Part shown: positions 6,218 to 14,649 of the stretch, one piece after another
Numbering within the stretch: position 1 is the first letter of the stretch
Layout: each line of letters starts with the position of its first letter
IMG/VR virus record: IMGVR_UViG_2162886015_000003
Span: 1 to 50,338 of that record
Reading direction: 5' to 3' (one strand)
Length of the DNA: 50,338 bases
DNA from: a virus
Translations under genes and position numbers: made by a program
Notes under the pieces: model-generated
What the model was told of the DNA's origin: nothing
What the model saw: only the letters and a program-made list of their open reading frames with translations
The model's database searches: none

Positions 6218-7264
6218 ATGAATAAAAACAGCGGAATCCAGGGACTACGCGCCATCGCCGCCTTTCTTGTGGTGCTCCAGCACGGAATTGCCTTCGGCTG
6301 TCTCGCCAAGGGCGTCGACTTCACGCCCTATTTGCCGATGGGCTTCGGTCAGGCTGGCGTCGGCATCTTCTTCGTGATTTCCGGCTATGTGATGACGCTT
6401 TGTCTACCGCAGGGCGCCATGTTTATGCCGCAGCGGATCGCGCGCATCTATCCGGTATTCTGGGTCGCAATCGCTTTCAGTGGATTGGTACTGCCCATGA
6501 TCGGGCGAGAATGGCATTTCGGCCTGTACTCAGCCAGCCTTCTGCCCGCCGCGTCTTTCAACAACAGCTACGAAATTCCCTACTGGTCGCTCATTTATGA
6601 GGTCGTGTTCTACACCGTCATTTACGCGCTCATAGTGGTGCGCCGCACCCGGCGTCAGATTGCGATTTTGATCAGCATATGGGCAATCGTGATAGCGCTG
6701 GTCTGCCAGCTCGGCCTGCATCCCTTCCCAACTGACCACGAAGCGATGTTCGCCGGAAAGTGGATCCTCGCATCGCCAGCCAATTTCGAGTTTATCGCTG
6801 GCGCACTGTACGGTCTCGTGGGGAAAGAGATACTGAAGACGGCCAACCCGCTGACGCTCGCGATTCAGGCAGTCATCGTGTTCATCATTGCCCAGGTTCT
6901 GGTTCCGCTGCCCTACTACATGCGTTATGCGCTGTGGGGCGTCTCGTTCGTGCTGGTGCTGCACCTGGTGCAAGGCATGCGCGTCCCGAAATTTCTGGAG
7001 CGGGCCGGCAATCAGTCTTACGGACTGTATCTGGTCCAGTCTATGTTCTGTCAGGTTGGCGCGTATTTTATGGCGCGTATTTTCCCGGGTGCGCCACTAT
7101 CTATCTTCGTTGCGGTGACTATCGGAACGGCGCTGGGTGCTGGCCTTTCATTCGGCGCACTCGAATTCACCTTCCACGAGAAGGTCATCAAGCCTGTCCT
7201 GCGCCGATTTTCGATCTCACGGAAGCTGGTAAATATTCATCCAGACGGACCCGCCTCCGCTTGA
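6218..7264 (+). CDS. Acyltransferase 3 family membrane protein
   Basis: A 348-residue multi-pass membrane protein of the OafA/YrhL-like acyltransferase 3 family. The N-terminus carries the hallmark GLRAIAAFLVVLQHG (conserved Arg and His), followed by the RIARIYPVFW loop after the second or third membrane segment. About ten hydrophobic segments can be traced. Such proteins move acyl groups across the inner membrane and modify LPS, O-antigen or other glycans; they often work with an SGNH domain, here the preceding gene. The ATG at 6218 follows GAGGCGG. The 3' end overlaps the convergent fibre gene by 48 bases. It is probably lysogenic-conversion cargo that alters the receptor. Confidence 0.88.
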   Translation: MNKNSGIQGLRAIAAFLVVLQHGIAFGCLAKGVDFTPYLPMGFGQAGVGIFFVISGYVMTLCLPQGAMFMPQRIARIYPVFWVAIAFSGLVLPMIGREWHFGLYSASLLPAASFNNSYEIPYWSLIYEVVFYTVIYALIVVRRTRRQIAILISIWAIVIALVCQLGLHPFPTDHEAMFAGKWILASPANFEFIAGALYGLVGKEILKTANPLTLAIQAVIVFIIAQVLVPLPYYMRYALWGVSFVLVLHLVQGMRVPKFLERAGNQSYGLYLVQSMFCQVGAYFMARIFPGAPLSIFVAVTIGTALGAGLSFGALEFTFHEKVIKPVLRRFSISRKLVNIHPDGPASA

Positions 7265-9181
7265 CAGAGCCACAGAACTCCCGCTGTTCTGAAACGCATC
7301 CAGGATGATTGTCTGACCGGCAGTCGCGCTGACGATGCCGCTCACCTGGACCGTGTTCGTTGTCTGTGTGGTGTTCGACATCGGCGCCTTTCCTTGCAGA
7401 TTGGTCGCTGATCCGTTCACATAGACGGTGGCCACAAGTTGCCCCGACGCGCCAGCACCGGACATCACCCCCCACGCAAGCTGCGCTGTGACAACGTAAT
7501 AGCCAGTTGCCGGTGCAGTGAACGTGCCGGTCGATGCTGTGAAATTGCTGTTCACATCGAAGCCGGTAGTCCACCCCGTCACCGCCGTATTGGTGCCGCT
7601 CGGGATGCTCTGCGCGCCGGTGTTAGTAGCAAACACTTTGGCGAGCGACGTGGCCTGAAGCGTCGTGAACTTGGCCGGAGCCAGGCCAGATGCCAGCAGG
7701 TTATAGCCGAACGACGTAGTGGCTATCTGGCTATTGTTGGTCGCCGTGGCCGGGACGGTCGCTGTTGGCGTGCCGCCTAGCGCCGTGTTGTTGAACAGCG
7801 CCGTGATGCCTGCACCACTTACCGTCCCACTCGCTGCGAGCGTGGTGAAGGAGCCAGCAGCGGGCGTTCCCGCTCCAATCGCGGGCGGGTTACCTAAAGT
7901 GTCCTGAATGAAAAACGTTGTGGCGATTTTTCCGCTCGAATCACCCCGCGCAGGCGAGGAAGCGACAGTGGAAGCCGTTCCCAATGCCGCGATACCGGAA
8001 CTGCTAATTGTCGTAAAGGACACGGGGCCCGTGAACGTCGCCCCCGTCGAACTCAACGCGCCTACAGTAGTCGTTCCAGATGCAACAGTTAGGCCACCCG
8101 CTATTGCAGCCCCACCCGACGTGACATTCAGCCCCCCCGCCGTACCAATGCCACCGGGGGCAGTGAGAGCACCAGCACCGGTCACATGAAAGCCGTTGGG
8201 GCCATTCAGAAAATTGCCGGTGATGTTGTAAGCGGAAAGATCAATGCCGGTCGCAATGGTGTTGTTGGTCGTGTCCGTGCAGATCACGCAGCCGGCGGTA
8301 TCAAGCGGTGCAAGACCATTCACGTTACTGAGATTGAGCGCCTGATGCCACGCGCCCCCGGCGCTGCTAAAACTTCCTACATGGAACGCCGCATCATTCG
8401 CGAGGATCGAGGCCTGATTTGTGCCATTCTGTACCGCACTCGCTCCGAAACGGATTGCCGTAGTGCACCCATTGCATTGTGCGTTGAACTCCTCGGCCAC
8501 CACGCCATACAGATTCTGCGCACCCGAGTTTGCGATGGCAACCGCATTTGCGCCAAAGAAACTTCCGCGACCGTTTGTTGTGTTGGGCGCTGTACCACCA
8601 TCGCCACTATTGGTAATCATTTCTGCGGCGAATGCACCGTAGCCCGGATTCGTGTTGCTCGGGCTGGAGGGCGCCGTGAAATTGCCAATGACATCCAGGA
8701 TCTGGCGTGCGCCGGTCAGATTGGAACCGCCGAAGTTCGCAGCGAATTGCCACTCGTCAAAAGCGTTGGTCGGGCTCGCGGCAGCTACGTTGTCCGACGC
8801 TACGTAAAAAAGATTCGCGCACGGGTACATGATCAGCGTCGTGGTCGTGCAATTCGCAGACGTCGTGCCTGTCACGGCCTGGCTGACGTTGATGTCCTTG
8901 GTCAGCGACGCGGTCGTAGGCCCGATTGACAGACCAGTGTTGACCTGCAGGTTTGTGGTTGTAGTTGTACCCGAAACAGTCGCCGAGCCGAGTGTCGCGG
9001 ACGTGAATGCCGCGCTCGCACCGGACAATGGCCCAGTAAGCGTACCGCCGCTTAGCGCCAGAACATTCGCAAAGGCATTGTTCAGCGCAGCGGCGGTTAG
9101 AACCTGGCCATCAGTGAACTGCGCCTGCGATGTCGACGCAAAAATCGACAGGAGCGCTGCGATAAATAAACGTTTTATCAT
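7217..9181 (-). CDS. Tail fibre/spike-like protein with secretion signal and C1q-like end
   Basis: A 654-residue Gly/Ala/Thr/Ser-rich protein. The first 20 residues (MIKRLFIAALLSIFASTSQA) look like a cleavable Sec signal, unusual for a virion protein. The N-terminal TDGQVLTAAALNNAFAN and LSGGTLTGPLSG segments resemble fibre repeats in phage tail proteins. The last 130 or so residues (AVTGWTTGFD onward, with ATGYYVVTAQLAWG) look like a C1q/TNF-type jelly roll, a common receptor-binding tip. It follows the other fibre gene at the end of the tail module. Confidence 0.65.
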   Translation of the reverse strand: MIKRLFIAALLSIFASTSQAQFTDGQVLTAAALNNAFANVLALSGGTLTGPLSGASAAFTSATLGSATVSGTTTTTNLQVNTGLSIGPTTASLTKDINVSQAVTGTTSANCTTTTLIMYPCANLFYVASDNVAAASPTNAFDEWQFAANFGGSNLTGARQILDVIGNFTAPSSPSNTNPGYGAFAAEMITNSGDGGTAPNTTNGRGSFFGANAVAIANSGAQNLYGVVAEEFNAQCNGCTTAIRFGASAVQNGTNQASILANDAAFHVGSFSSAGGAWHQALNLSNVNGLAPLDTAGCVICTDTTNNTIATGIDLSAYNITGNFLNGPNGFHVTGAGALTAPGGIGTAGGLNVTSGGAAIAGGLTVASGTTTVGALSSTGATFTGPVSFTTISSSGIAALGTASTVASSPARGDSSGKIATTFFIQDTLGNPPAIGAGTPAAGSFTTLAASGTVSGAGITALFNNTALGGTPTATVPATATNNSQIATTSFGYNLLASGLAPAKFTTLQATSLAKVFATNTGAQSIPSGTNTAVTGWTTGFDVNSNFTASTGTFTAPATGYYVVTAQLAWGVMSGAGASGQLVATVYVNGSATNLQGKAPMSNTTQTTNTVQVSGIVSATAGQTIILDAFQNSGSSVALSSGGGSVWMNIYQLP

Positions 9182-9190
9182 GATTTTGAT

Positions 9191-10075
9191 TTATCGAAGT
9201 TCATACCAATTGGACAATGTCGCGGAGCCAGCTGTCGAAGCGACGCTATAGGTCGCTCCCGCAGGAATAAGCGCATTCATGCTTAATGCCTGACTGGAGG
9301 CTGTCGCAATCACGTTTGCAGCCTCGATAGAGCCGTTTATAAACAAACCGACAGAATTACCGGAACTCGCGCTACTACATTGCACATAAACAACGATTGC
9401 CTTGCCTGTGGTATTGGTATATGTGGTGCCAATCGCCCGGCTTGATGTCTCATTTACAAGGGATTGGCCAACCCCAACGACCTGGCTCTGATTGACAGCG
9501 TGGCCACTCTGCGTAGATGGAGGGATCTGCAACGCTCCGCCGGCGCACTCCGTAAGAACACATATCGGATTTCCACCATTCACCCCCGTGATCGTCTCTC
9601 GTTTCAGCGAGGCGATACTGCCCGCCAGCAATTCACCTCCCTGAAGAGGCTGCAGTTCCAGGCCATAAATCGGGATTACCGAAAGTCCATCGGGCGCATA
9701 TGTCGATGCCCCCGTATTCGCATGCGCGATCCTTATCTGTTGTGTAACACCGTCGACCCATGTAGTAACCGTCAGCGGTACAGCGTTGACAGCGGTGTAT
9801 GCATTCGCAGCGCCGGTATCCGCTAAAACTACTTTGCTCAGGGAAAGTGCCCTGATGGCCGTAAGAACCTGGTTGTATGTCGTCTTGCTCGGCACCAAGC
9901 CAGCCGCTTCTACGATGTTGATCAATTCCATCATCAACATGTTCATGAAGTCAGCATCGAGAATCGTCGCCGGCACCCCGCCAGCAGGATTCCCGTTCGT
10001 AAACCAGCCCTGAGTAAGGGGCGCCCCGGGCGTCGGCAATGAGGTTGCGGCGGTAACTTGGTCTGTCTGGAACAT
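9191..10075 (-). CDS. Tail fibre protein
   Basis: A 294-residue protein. Its N-terminal 80 residues (PTPGAPLTQGWFTNGN, ADFMNMLMMELINIVEAAG) match the fibre N-terminal type I know from Burkholderia and Pseudomonas myophages. The C-terminal 90 or so residues are Ser/Thr/Gly-rich and probably form a receptor-binding beta domain. It sits right after the Mu gp48-like gene, the expected place for gp49-type fibres, with a leftward terminator hairpin just upstream. Confidence 0.75.
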   Translation of the reverse strand: MFQTDQVTAATSLPTPGAPLTQGWFTNGNPAGGVPATILDADFMNMLMMELINIVEAAGLVPSKTTYNQVLTAIRALSLSKVVLADTGAANAYTAVNAVPLTVTTWVDGVTQQIRIAHANTGASTYAPDGLSVIPIYGLELQPLQGGELLAGSIASLKRETITGVNGGNPICVLTECAGGALQIPPSTQSGHAVNQSQVVGVGQSLVNETSSRAIGTTYTNTTGKAIVVYVQCSSASSGNSVGLFINGSIEAANVIATASSQALSMNALIPAGATYSVASTAGSATLSNWYELR

Positions 10076-10097
10076 TTAAACTCCCGAACCACTGCAC

Positions 10098-10121
10098 AAA
10101 AAAAGCCGCCCGAAGGCGGCT
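10098..10121 (-). terminator. Leftward intrinsic terminator
   Basis: Stem AGCCGCC-ttcg-GGCGGCT on the minus strand followed by a run of seven T. It lies between the gp48-like gene and the tail fibre gene and is the cleanest of the recurrent hairpins. Confidence 0.8.
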
Positions 10122-10140
10122 TATCGTTCTACGTGTTTTG

Positions 10141-10788
10141 TTAATAAAGCGACGATTCCCCAAGGATGAACGTCGATCCCAATACCCCGGTTTGGCCGTA
10201 AGCAATATTCAAAATAGTGTGGGCCGGTGCAATCTCTCTCAATTCGCACTCGAGCACCGCATTACCCCATGACGCCAGAGGCTGCCCCATGTACGACTGG
10301 CCCATGCTGAAATATGTAACCGTTTGCGCTGCGGAGTTTATGCGCCATGTAAATGCCCAGTCCTGCGTTCCTAGCTGGCAGCCCATTGACTGCTGCCCCA
10401 CGCGGAATGGCGTGAACGGCGTGATGGTTACTGCATAGCCAAGCTTCGCCGCGTACGCGATGAAATACGCAGCCGATTGGCCGCCCGACCCCGCAAATCG
10501 CGCGATCACCTGGGCTTGGCGCCCCTGAAGTGTCGGTGCCTCGCCTGCGCATGGATCGGGCAATCCAAGGGTCTGCTCCCACTCCGGAAGCAGTTCGACG
10601 GACGTCGCCGGGAACGCATCAACTAGCAGGTTGTTTGCTCGCGCGGTATTCCGCGCATAGACCTGAACAAGCCCGCTGAGCACCTGCGTTTGCGTTGCGT
10701 CGGCATCCTTCGGCCACACGCGCCCTCTTGGCATGAGCGCCTGCATAGCCGATAGATAATCGGCGGCTGAGTAGTTCGGAGCGCTCAT
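10141..10788 (-). CDS. Mu gp48-like tail protein (DUF2313)
   Basis: A 215-residue protein of the YmfQ/gp48 family (DUF2313). The N-terminal part shows the family features: LMPRGRVWP near residue 18, and LLPEWEQTLGLPDPC at about residue 68 with the conserved Glu-Trp-Glu and Pro-Asp-Pro-Cys. In Mu this protein lies at the baseplate edge between gp47 and the fibre. The start overlaps the gp47-like stop as TAATG, so the two are translationally coupled. Confidence 0.9.
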   Translation of the reverse strand: MSAPNYSAADYLSAMQALMPRGRVWPKDADATQTQVLSGLVQVYARNTARANNLLVDAFPATSVELLPEWEQTLGLPDPCAGEAPTLQGRQAQVIARFAGSGGQSAAYFIAYAAKLGYAVTITPFTPFRVGQQSMGCQLGTQDWAFTWRINSAAQTVTYFSMGQSYMGQPLASWGNAVLECELREIAPAHTILNIAYGQTGVLGSTFILGESSLY

Positions 10789-11927
10789 TACGGATATGTA
10801 ATCGTACCGACGGTCGGCAAACTCCCGAGCGCCGTGGTGATGTTGCTGGCCGGCACCGTGATGACGAAGCCAGTCGTGCCGGCGATCGCGGCGATCGCCG
10901 ATTCAATCAGCGACAGCGCAATCGTTCCGCCCAGTGGCGTCCCGTACTGCACGAAAACGCCAGCGATAGCTGCGGCAATCGCATTCCGTGTCGCAGTCGA
11001 TGAGGACGTGAGCCCGGTGATCGTAAAATTCTGCGGCGCCGCCGTTGGCGCATAGACATAGACCAACGCCGTTACAGGCTGCAGCGGATAAATGTAATTC
11101 GCCACCGCAAGCTGGTCACCGGCGGCTGTAGGCGTCCCGCGCGTCTCGGCTGTCGCTACGCCACTCACACCCTGCGGAAACCCGTTGTGAGTCGATTCTG
11201 TCGAATCCAGCATCACATACACAACCACCGTGCCCGCGCCGAACCCATTCCCATTGCACCACGCGCGCGTGACGCCATTGACGGCCAGCGCCCATTCGAC
11301 GTAATCGTTTGATGCCCCGCCCTGCGGCGTGTTCTGGTAGGCCAGAAGCATCCGCGACATGAGGCTGTCTTCTGTCTCAACGTCGGCGCCGCCGGTGAAT
11401 GCGGCAGTGACGACCCCGTTCGACTGGACATACGGAATAGCCGTGCCGAGCGTCATGACCGTGCCGACGGGGCAATTCCCGAATGCGCCAGTCATGCCCG
11501 TCGGATCTGCGTTCGCGATCGCCGACACAACAACCGTCGTGCCAACCACAACCGCATCTGCCGTCGTGGTATAGCCAACCCCATCGCCGCGCGTGATTGG
11601 CGAGCCGGCCGGGATGTCGCCAGGAACAACACCAGTGAAGGCAATCTGGCCGGGAGTCACAAATCCGGCTTGCACCGCAGGCAACTGAAATACGTTTTTC
11701 AGGGCAGCCCAGCCGCGGAGGAACTCGCCCGAGGAGGTGAACGGAACAGCTTGCAGCGAGATCCAGTCGAGGTAACCGAAGTGAAGATTCGCGAGGTTCG
11801 CCTGTGCGTTTCCGGTGATGTTGAGATTCGAAAATCGAAGCAACGGATCGGAGCCCGGGAGGCCGGCGGCAATATCCTGTGCGACCTGTGTTTTTAGATC
11901 CGATAATTTTGGGCGGCTGTACGGCAT
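10788..11927 (-). CDS. Baseplate J-like protein (Mu gp47)
   Basis: A 379-residue baseplate wedge protein of the gpJ/gp47 family. Visible features are the N-terminal YSRPKLSDLKTQVAQDI stretch, the central AFTGGADVETEDSLMSRM segment typical of baseplate J proteins, and NDYVEWALAV before the C-terminal half. It helps form the ring that holds the sheath and fibres. The ATG at 11927 overlaps the previous stop as TAATG and follows AAAGGAC, which decides against a slightly longer upstream start. Confidence 0.93.
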   Translation of the reverse strand: MPYSRPKLSDLKTQVAQDIAAGLPGSDPLLRFSNLNITGNAQANLANLHFGYLDWISLQAVPFTSSGEFLRGWAALKNVFQLPAVQAGFVTPGQIAFTGVVPGDIPAGSPITRGDGVGYTTTADAVVVGTTVVVSAIANADPTGMTGAFGNCPVGTVMTLGTAIPYVQSNGVVTAAFTGGADVETEDSLMSRMLLAYQNTPQGGASNDYVEWALAVNGVTRAWCNGNGFGAGTVVVYVMLDSTESTHNGFPQGVSGVATAETRGTPTAAGDQLAVANYIYPLQPVTALVYVYAPTAAPQNFTITGLTSSSTATRNAIAAAIAGVFVQYGTPLGGTIALSLIESAIAAIAGTTGFVITVPASNITTALGSLPTVGTITYP

Positions 11928-12373
11928 TACTGTTGTCCTTTCCAGGCCCATGCAAATTGAAACGGAGGCACCGTAGTGCCATTCGGTTTATGCGCAATGA
12001 TCTGGATGCCCAGCATCCCGGGCTTCGTCCATTCGACGGTGATGTCGAACTTCGCCACCACGCCGTCAGAGATGAGCCATTGCAGCGCCTCGTCCGCGTA
12101 GGCCTGCGCATCCTTCAAAACCTGATTCGTTTGCTTCGAGCGGTCTAGCAGCCAGAATCGCGAGCCAATCGGGTACGTCTCGCCAAGGTCACCAACCCAC
12201 CCGCGCGGGTCCGTCGTGCCGTCAGGAATCACGTCTCCGGACGTGGCAATGCGATCGGTAAAAAGCGAGATCATCACCGCCGTTTGCAGATCGCTTCCGC
12301 TCTGCAGTTGGACGCCAGCCAATACCCAGTCGCCGCGGGAGTTCTGAACGTCCCAAACCGTCGTCGTGTCCAT
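11927..12373 (-). CDS. Mu gp46-like baseplate protein (phage GP46 family)
   Basis: A 148-residue protein of the GP46 family, equivalent to gp25/gpW-type wedge proteins. The GWVGDLGETYPIGSRFWLLDRSK stretch near residues 58-80 (key residues Gly-Asp and Gly-Ser-Arg-Trp-Leu) is diagnostic. It is followed by an acidic helical part and a beta-rich C-terminus. Gene order gp45-gp46-gp47 matches Mu. A terminator-like hairpin lies just upstream. Confidence 0.9.
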   Translation of the reverse strand: MDTTTVWDVQNSRGDWVLAGVQLQSGSDLQTAVMISLFTDRIATSGDVIPDGTTDPRGWVGDLGETYPIGSRFWLLDRSKQTNQVLKDAQAYADEALQWLISDGVVAKFDITVEWTKPGMLGIQIIAHKPNGTTVPPFQFAWAWKGQQ

Positions 12374-12384
12374 TCGTGCAGGCG

Positions 12385-12408
12385 CAAAAAAGCCCGCCGA
12401 AGCGGGCT
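12385..12408 (-). terminator. Leftward intrinsic terminator
   Basis: Minus-strand stem AGCCCGC-ttcg-GCGGGCT followed by a T-run. It lies between the gp45-like and gp46-like genes, inside the tail operon. Confidence 0.75.
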
Positions 12409-12427
12409 GAAGTTGAGTGGCGATGCG

Positions 12428-13027
12428 TTACATCGACGTGTCCGGCGTGCCTGTATTTCCGCCTTGCGGATCGCTGTGATAGTGCGGATTGAAGGCTTGC
12501 CGCATGGTCTTCATCGTCGCCGAGTTGGATCCCATGTTGTCTTGGAAGTCCCCCGTTGAAGCCACCGTTGGCGCATCAAACTCGACGCCACCCGGCGCCA
12601 CTACCTTGAACTTCCCGGAGCAATTCACCGTGAAGTTGGTCGCGTTATTGCATACGACAGGCAGGCCGCCGGCATTGATGACTAGCCCGGCATTGCTGAG
12701 ATAGACCTGAATCCCGTTGAGCTGGTAAAGCATCACTTCGCCGGTCGCGAGCGACGTCGGTCGGCTCGGCTGGTGATTCGTACCAATACAGATCGCGTTC
12801 GATCGGTCGCCCGTCACGTGCACCGCGACGGCATCCGTTTTCGCCGGCGGGTTCGATGTGTAGCCGTACTCCATCACGCGCGGGATGTTGTCTTTCGTCT
12901 CGATCTTGCTGTACGAAAGCTGGACGTACTGGATCGACTTCGAATCGTCCACCGTGTTGATCCGGCCGCGCCCAATAGCCATCTGAATCCGCCGCGTGAT
13001 GCGGTCGAACATGGATGCGTCGCTCAT
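12428..13027 (-). CDS. Mu gp45-like baseplate spike protein
   Basis: A 199-residue protein of the Mu gp45 family (baseplate assembly V-like membrane-piercing spike). The N-terminal MFDRITRRIQMAIGRGRI is family-typical. The middle is an OB-fold-like beta region, and the repetitive beta C-terminus ends in FNPHYHSDPQGG, whose His-x-His could bind the apical iron as in P2 and phi92 spikes. It is expected to be a trimer at the tail tip. Confidence 0.9.
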   Translation of the reverse strand: MSDASMFDRITRRIQMAIGRGRINTVDDSKSIQYVQLSYSKIETKDNIPRVMEYGYTSNPPAKTDAVAVHVTGDRSNAICIGTNHQPSRPTSLATGEVMLYQLNGIQVYLSNAGLVINAGGLPVVCNNATNFTVNCSGKFKVVAPGGVEFDAPTVASTGDFQDNMGSNSATMKTMRQAFNPHYHSDPQGGNTGTPDTSM

Positions 13028-13033
13028 GGGTGC

Positions 13034-14089
13034 CTACTGGGTTACGTCAGGTGCGATCGGATTCAGGATCACAGGTTGCTGGTCGAAGGCTTGCGGCGGC
13101 ATGATGGTCATCGTCGCGTGTGTGCCCTGCATATTCTTCGTATAGGTGATGTCGGAGATCACCCACGTTTTGCCGTTCAGTTTCAGGCTCGGAATGTCCA
13201 GCGTGACGAGCGTGTTCGGCTCATAGAGCGCCCCGGCGGAATCCCGCCATCCGTCCGTCGTTAGGCGCACAGCGAACGCGCGGCCATAACGACGCGCCTT
13301 TTCCCACTTCGCGCGCTGCGCTGCCACATCCTGACCGCCATAGACGCCCTCGGCGATGATCACCTTAGGGCGATTGCGAGGCACACCGGGATCGGTCTCG
13401 ATCGCGATCAGGTTGCCGCCGTCGCCGACGTCGCGCCACACATCGAGGCCTTGCTGAACTGCAACGTATGTCGAGAATCGGCCATCCATCGCATAGATGC
13501 CCTCGGCCTCTTCGACGTTGATGCCTTCCTGAAACCCGCTTGCGGCAGACTGAATACCGATGCCCGATAGCAGCAAAGAGCCGTCGGTGTCTTCGTACAG
13601 CAACATGGCCCGGAAACGGCACAACCGCTCGAGCACGTCATACGGGGTCTCGCCCATGATGACGTTCAATTGCGGGATCACGTCGCCTTGGTCGGTGCCG
13701 CCCGCAAGGAACACGCTCACGCCCATCTCTGCCGCCATCTGTTTGGCGATGTCCAGCACGTGCATATTCAGGTACTGAAAGCCCGATTTGTAGACCGAGC
13801 AGTCGACCAGATCCTGACACTTGCCGCGGCCCGATACGACGACGGCATGGTCGTTTTTCTTGATGCGTGGCCGGATGCGGTCCACGTACCCGGAAATCAC
13901 AATGTCATAGCCGAGAAAGACCGTGCATTCATCGCCAGGCGAGATCTGCACTTCATTCGCGCCCGGGAAGCGCTCGGTCGCTTCGATTTCGAAGTCACTC
14001 GGACAACGCTCGATTCCACGTGAAACCCGTATGGACTTCCACCCCGAAATCTGCTGACTGCCGATCACAAGCGTCAGATCGTCGCTCAT
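13034..14089 (-). CDS. Mu gp44-like baseplate hub protein (gpP family)
   Basis: A 351-residue tail hub protein of the Mu gpP/gp44 type. The chosen ATG (MSDDLTLVIG) overlaps the previous stop; the frame extends 16 codons further without support. Features are VIGSQQISGWKSIRVSRGIE at the start, then VVVSGRGKCQDLVDC, and a C-terminal VTLDIPSLKLNGKTWVISD segment, all typical of phage late-control D/hub folds. It would connect the tail tube to the gp45 spike. Confidence 0.9.
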   Translation of the reverse strand: MSDDLTLVIGSQQISGWKSIRVSRGIERCPSDFEIEATERFPGANEVQISPGDECTVFLGYDIVISGYVDRIRPRIKKNDHAVVVSGRGKCQDLVDCSVYKSGFQYLNMHVLDIAKQMAAEMGVSVFLAGGTDQGDVIPQLNVIMGETPYDVLERLCRFRAMLLYEDTDGSLLLSGIGIQSAASGFQEGINVEEAEGIYAMDGRFSTYVAVQQGLDVWRDVGDGGNLIAIETDPGVPRNRPKVIIAEGVYGGQDVAAQRAKWEKARRYGRAFAVRLTTDGWRDSAGALYEPNTLVTLDIPSLKLNGKTWVISDITYTKNMQGTHATMTIMPPQAFDQQPVILNPIAPDVTQ

Positions 14090-14649
14090 GAGGAAAGCAC
14101 CTTGAACGACGGAGGCAAAAATGCCGGATGCGGGCAATTCGCCTCGCTCACGATCTCATCGGAACGGCTCGGGTCGCGATAAAGCTGCTGCGCCAGCACG
14201 GGCGCCGGAATTGCAGCCTTGAGCGCGACCGTCATCGTCGACGGCAGTCCCGCGCCGCGGGTCGCCAGATCCTGAATCACCGCCGCGCGCAGCGCACGCA
14301 ATGCATTAAACGTCGCGTCCTCGCCCTGATCGCCGGCAATTAGAATCTCATTGTCGAGCGCGCCTACCACAAGCATCCGTGCATTGGCCGCGTCATCAGC
14401 CGATGCCGGCTGATATGTCGACGACGCGCGCGCGAGCGCAACCACCGCAGCCCGCCGGAACAGATCCCCGCTTGCTGATTGAATATCCGCCATGGCCGAG
14501 CCCACCGAATACGTCGGAGTCGGCGCACTCGGCGTGAAGTTCGCCAGGTTGATAAGCATCCTCACCGCATCGGCCGGATTCGCGGCGAACGCGAAGACCG
14601 ACGCAGCGAGTGCTTGCGCAGCCGCAGCGAATGCAGTGATTGAGTCCAT
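14086..14649 (-). CDS. Mu gp43-like (DNA circularization) protein, C-terminal part
   Basis: A 187-residue, helical, Ala-rich protein that corresponds to the C-terminal half of the DNA circularization (gp43-like) family, which is normally one longer chain. It includes RALRAAVIQDLATRG and LAQQLYRDPSRSDEIV. The ATG overlaps the stop of the N-terminal part as TGATG. The longer frame that extends upstream only shadows the first part and was not used. The split may be native with coupled translation or a recent frameshift. Confidence 0.75.
   Translation of the reverse strand: MDSITAFAAAAQALAASVFAFAANPADAVRMLINLANFTPSAPTPTYSVGSAMADIQSASGDLFRRAAVVALARASSTYQPASADDAANARMLVVGALDNEILIAGDQGEDATFNALRALRAAVIQDLATRGAGLPSTMTVALKAAIPAPVLAQQLYRDPSRSDEIVSEANCPHPAFLPPSFKVLSS

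Noticed and set aside
12960-13030. Transposition genes expected for a Mu-like phage
   Set aside because: The tail is Mu-like, but no MuA/MuB-type transposase occurs in the window and a tyrosine integrase with attP is present instead.
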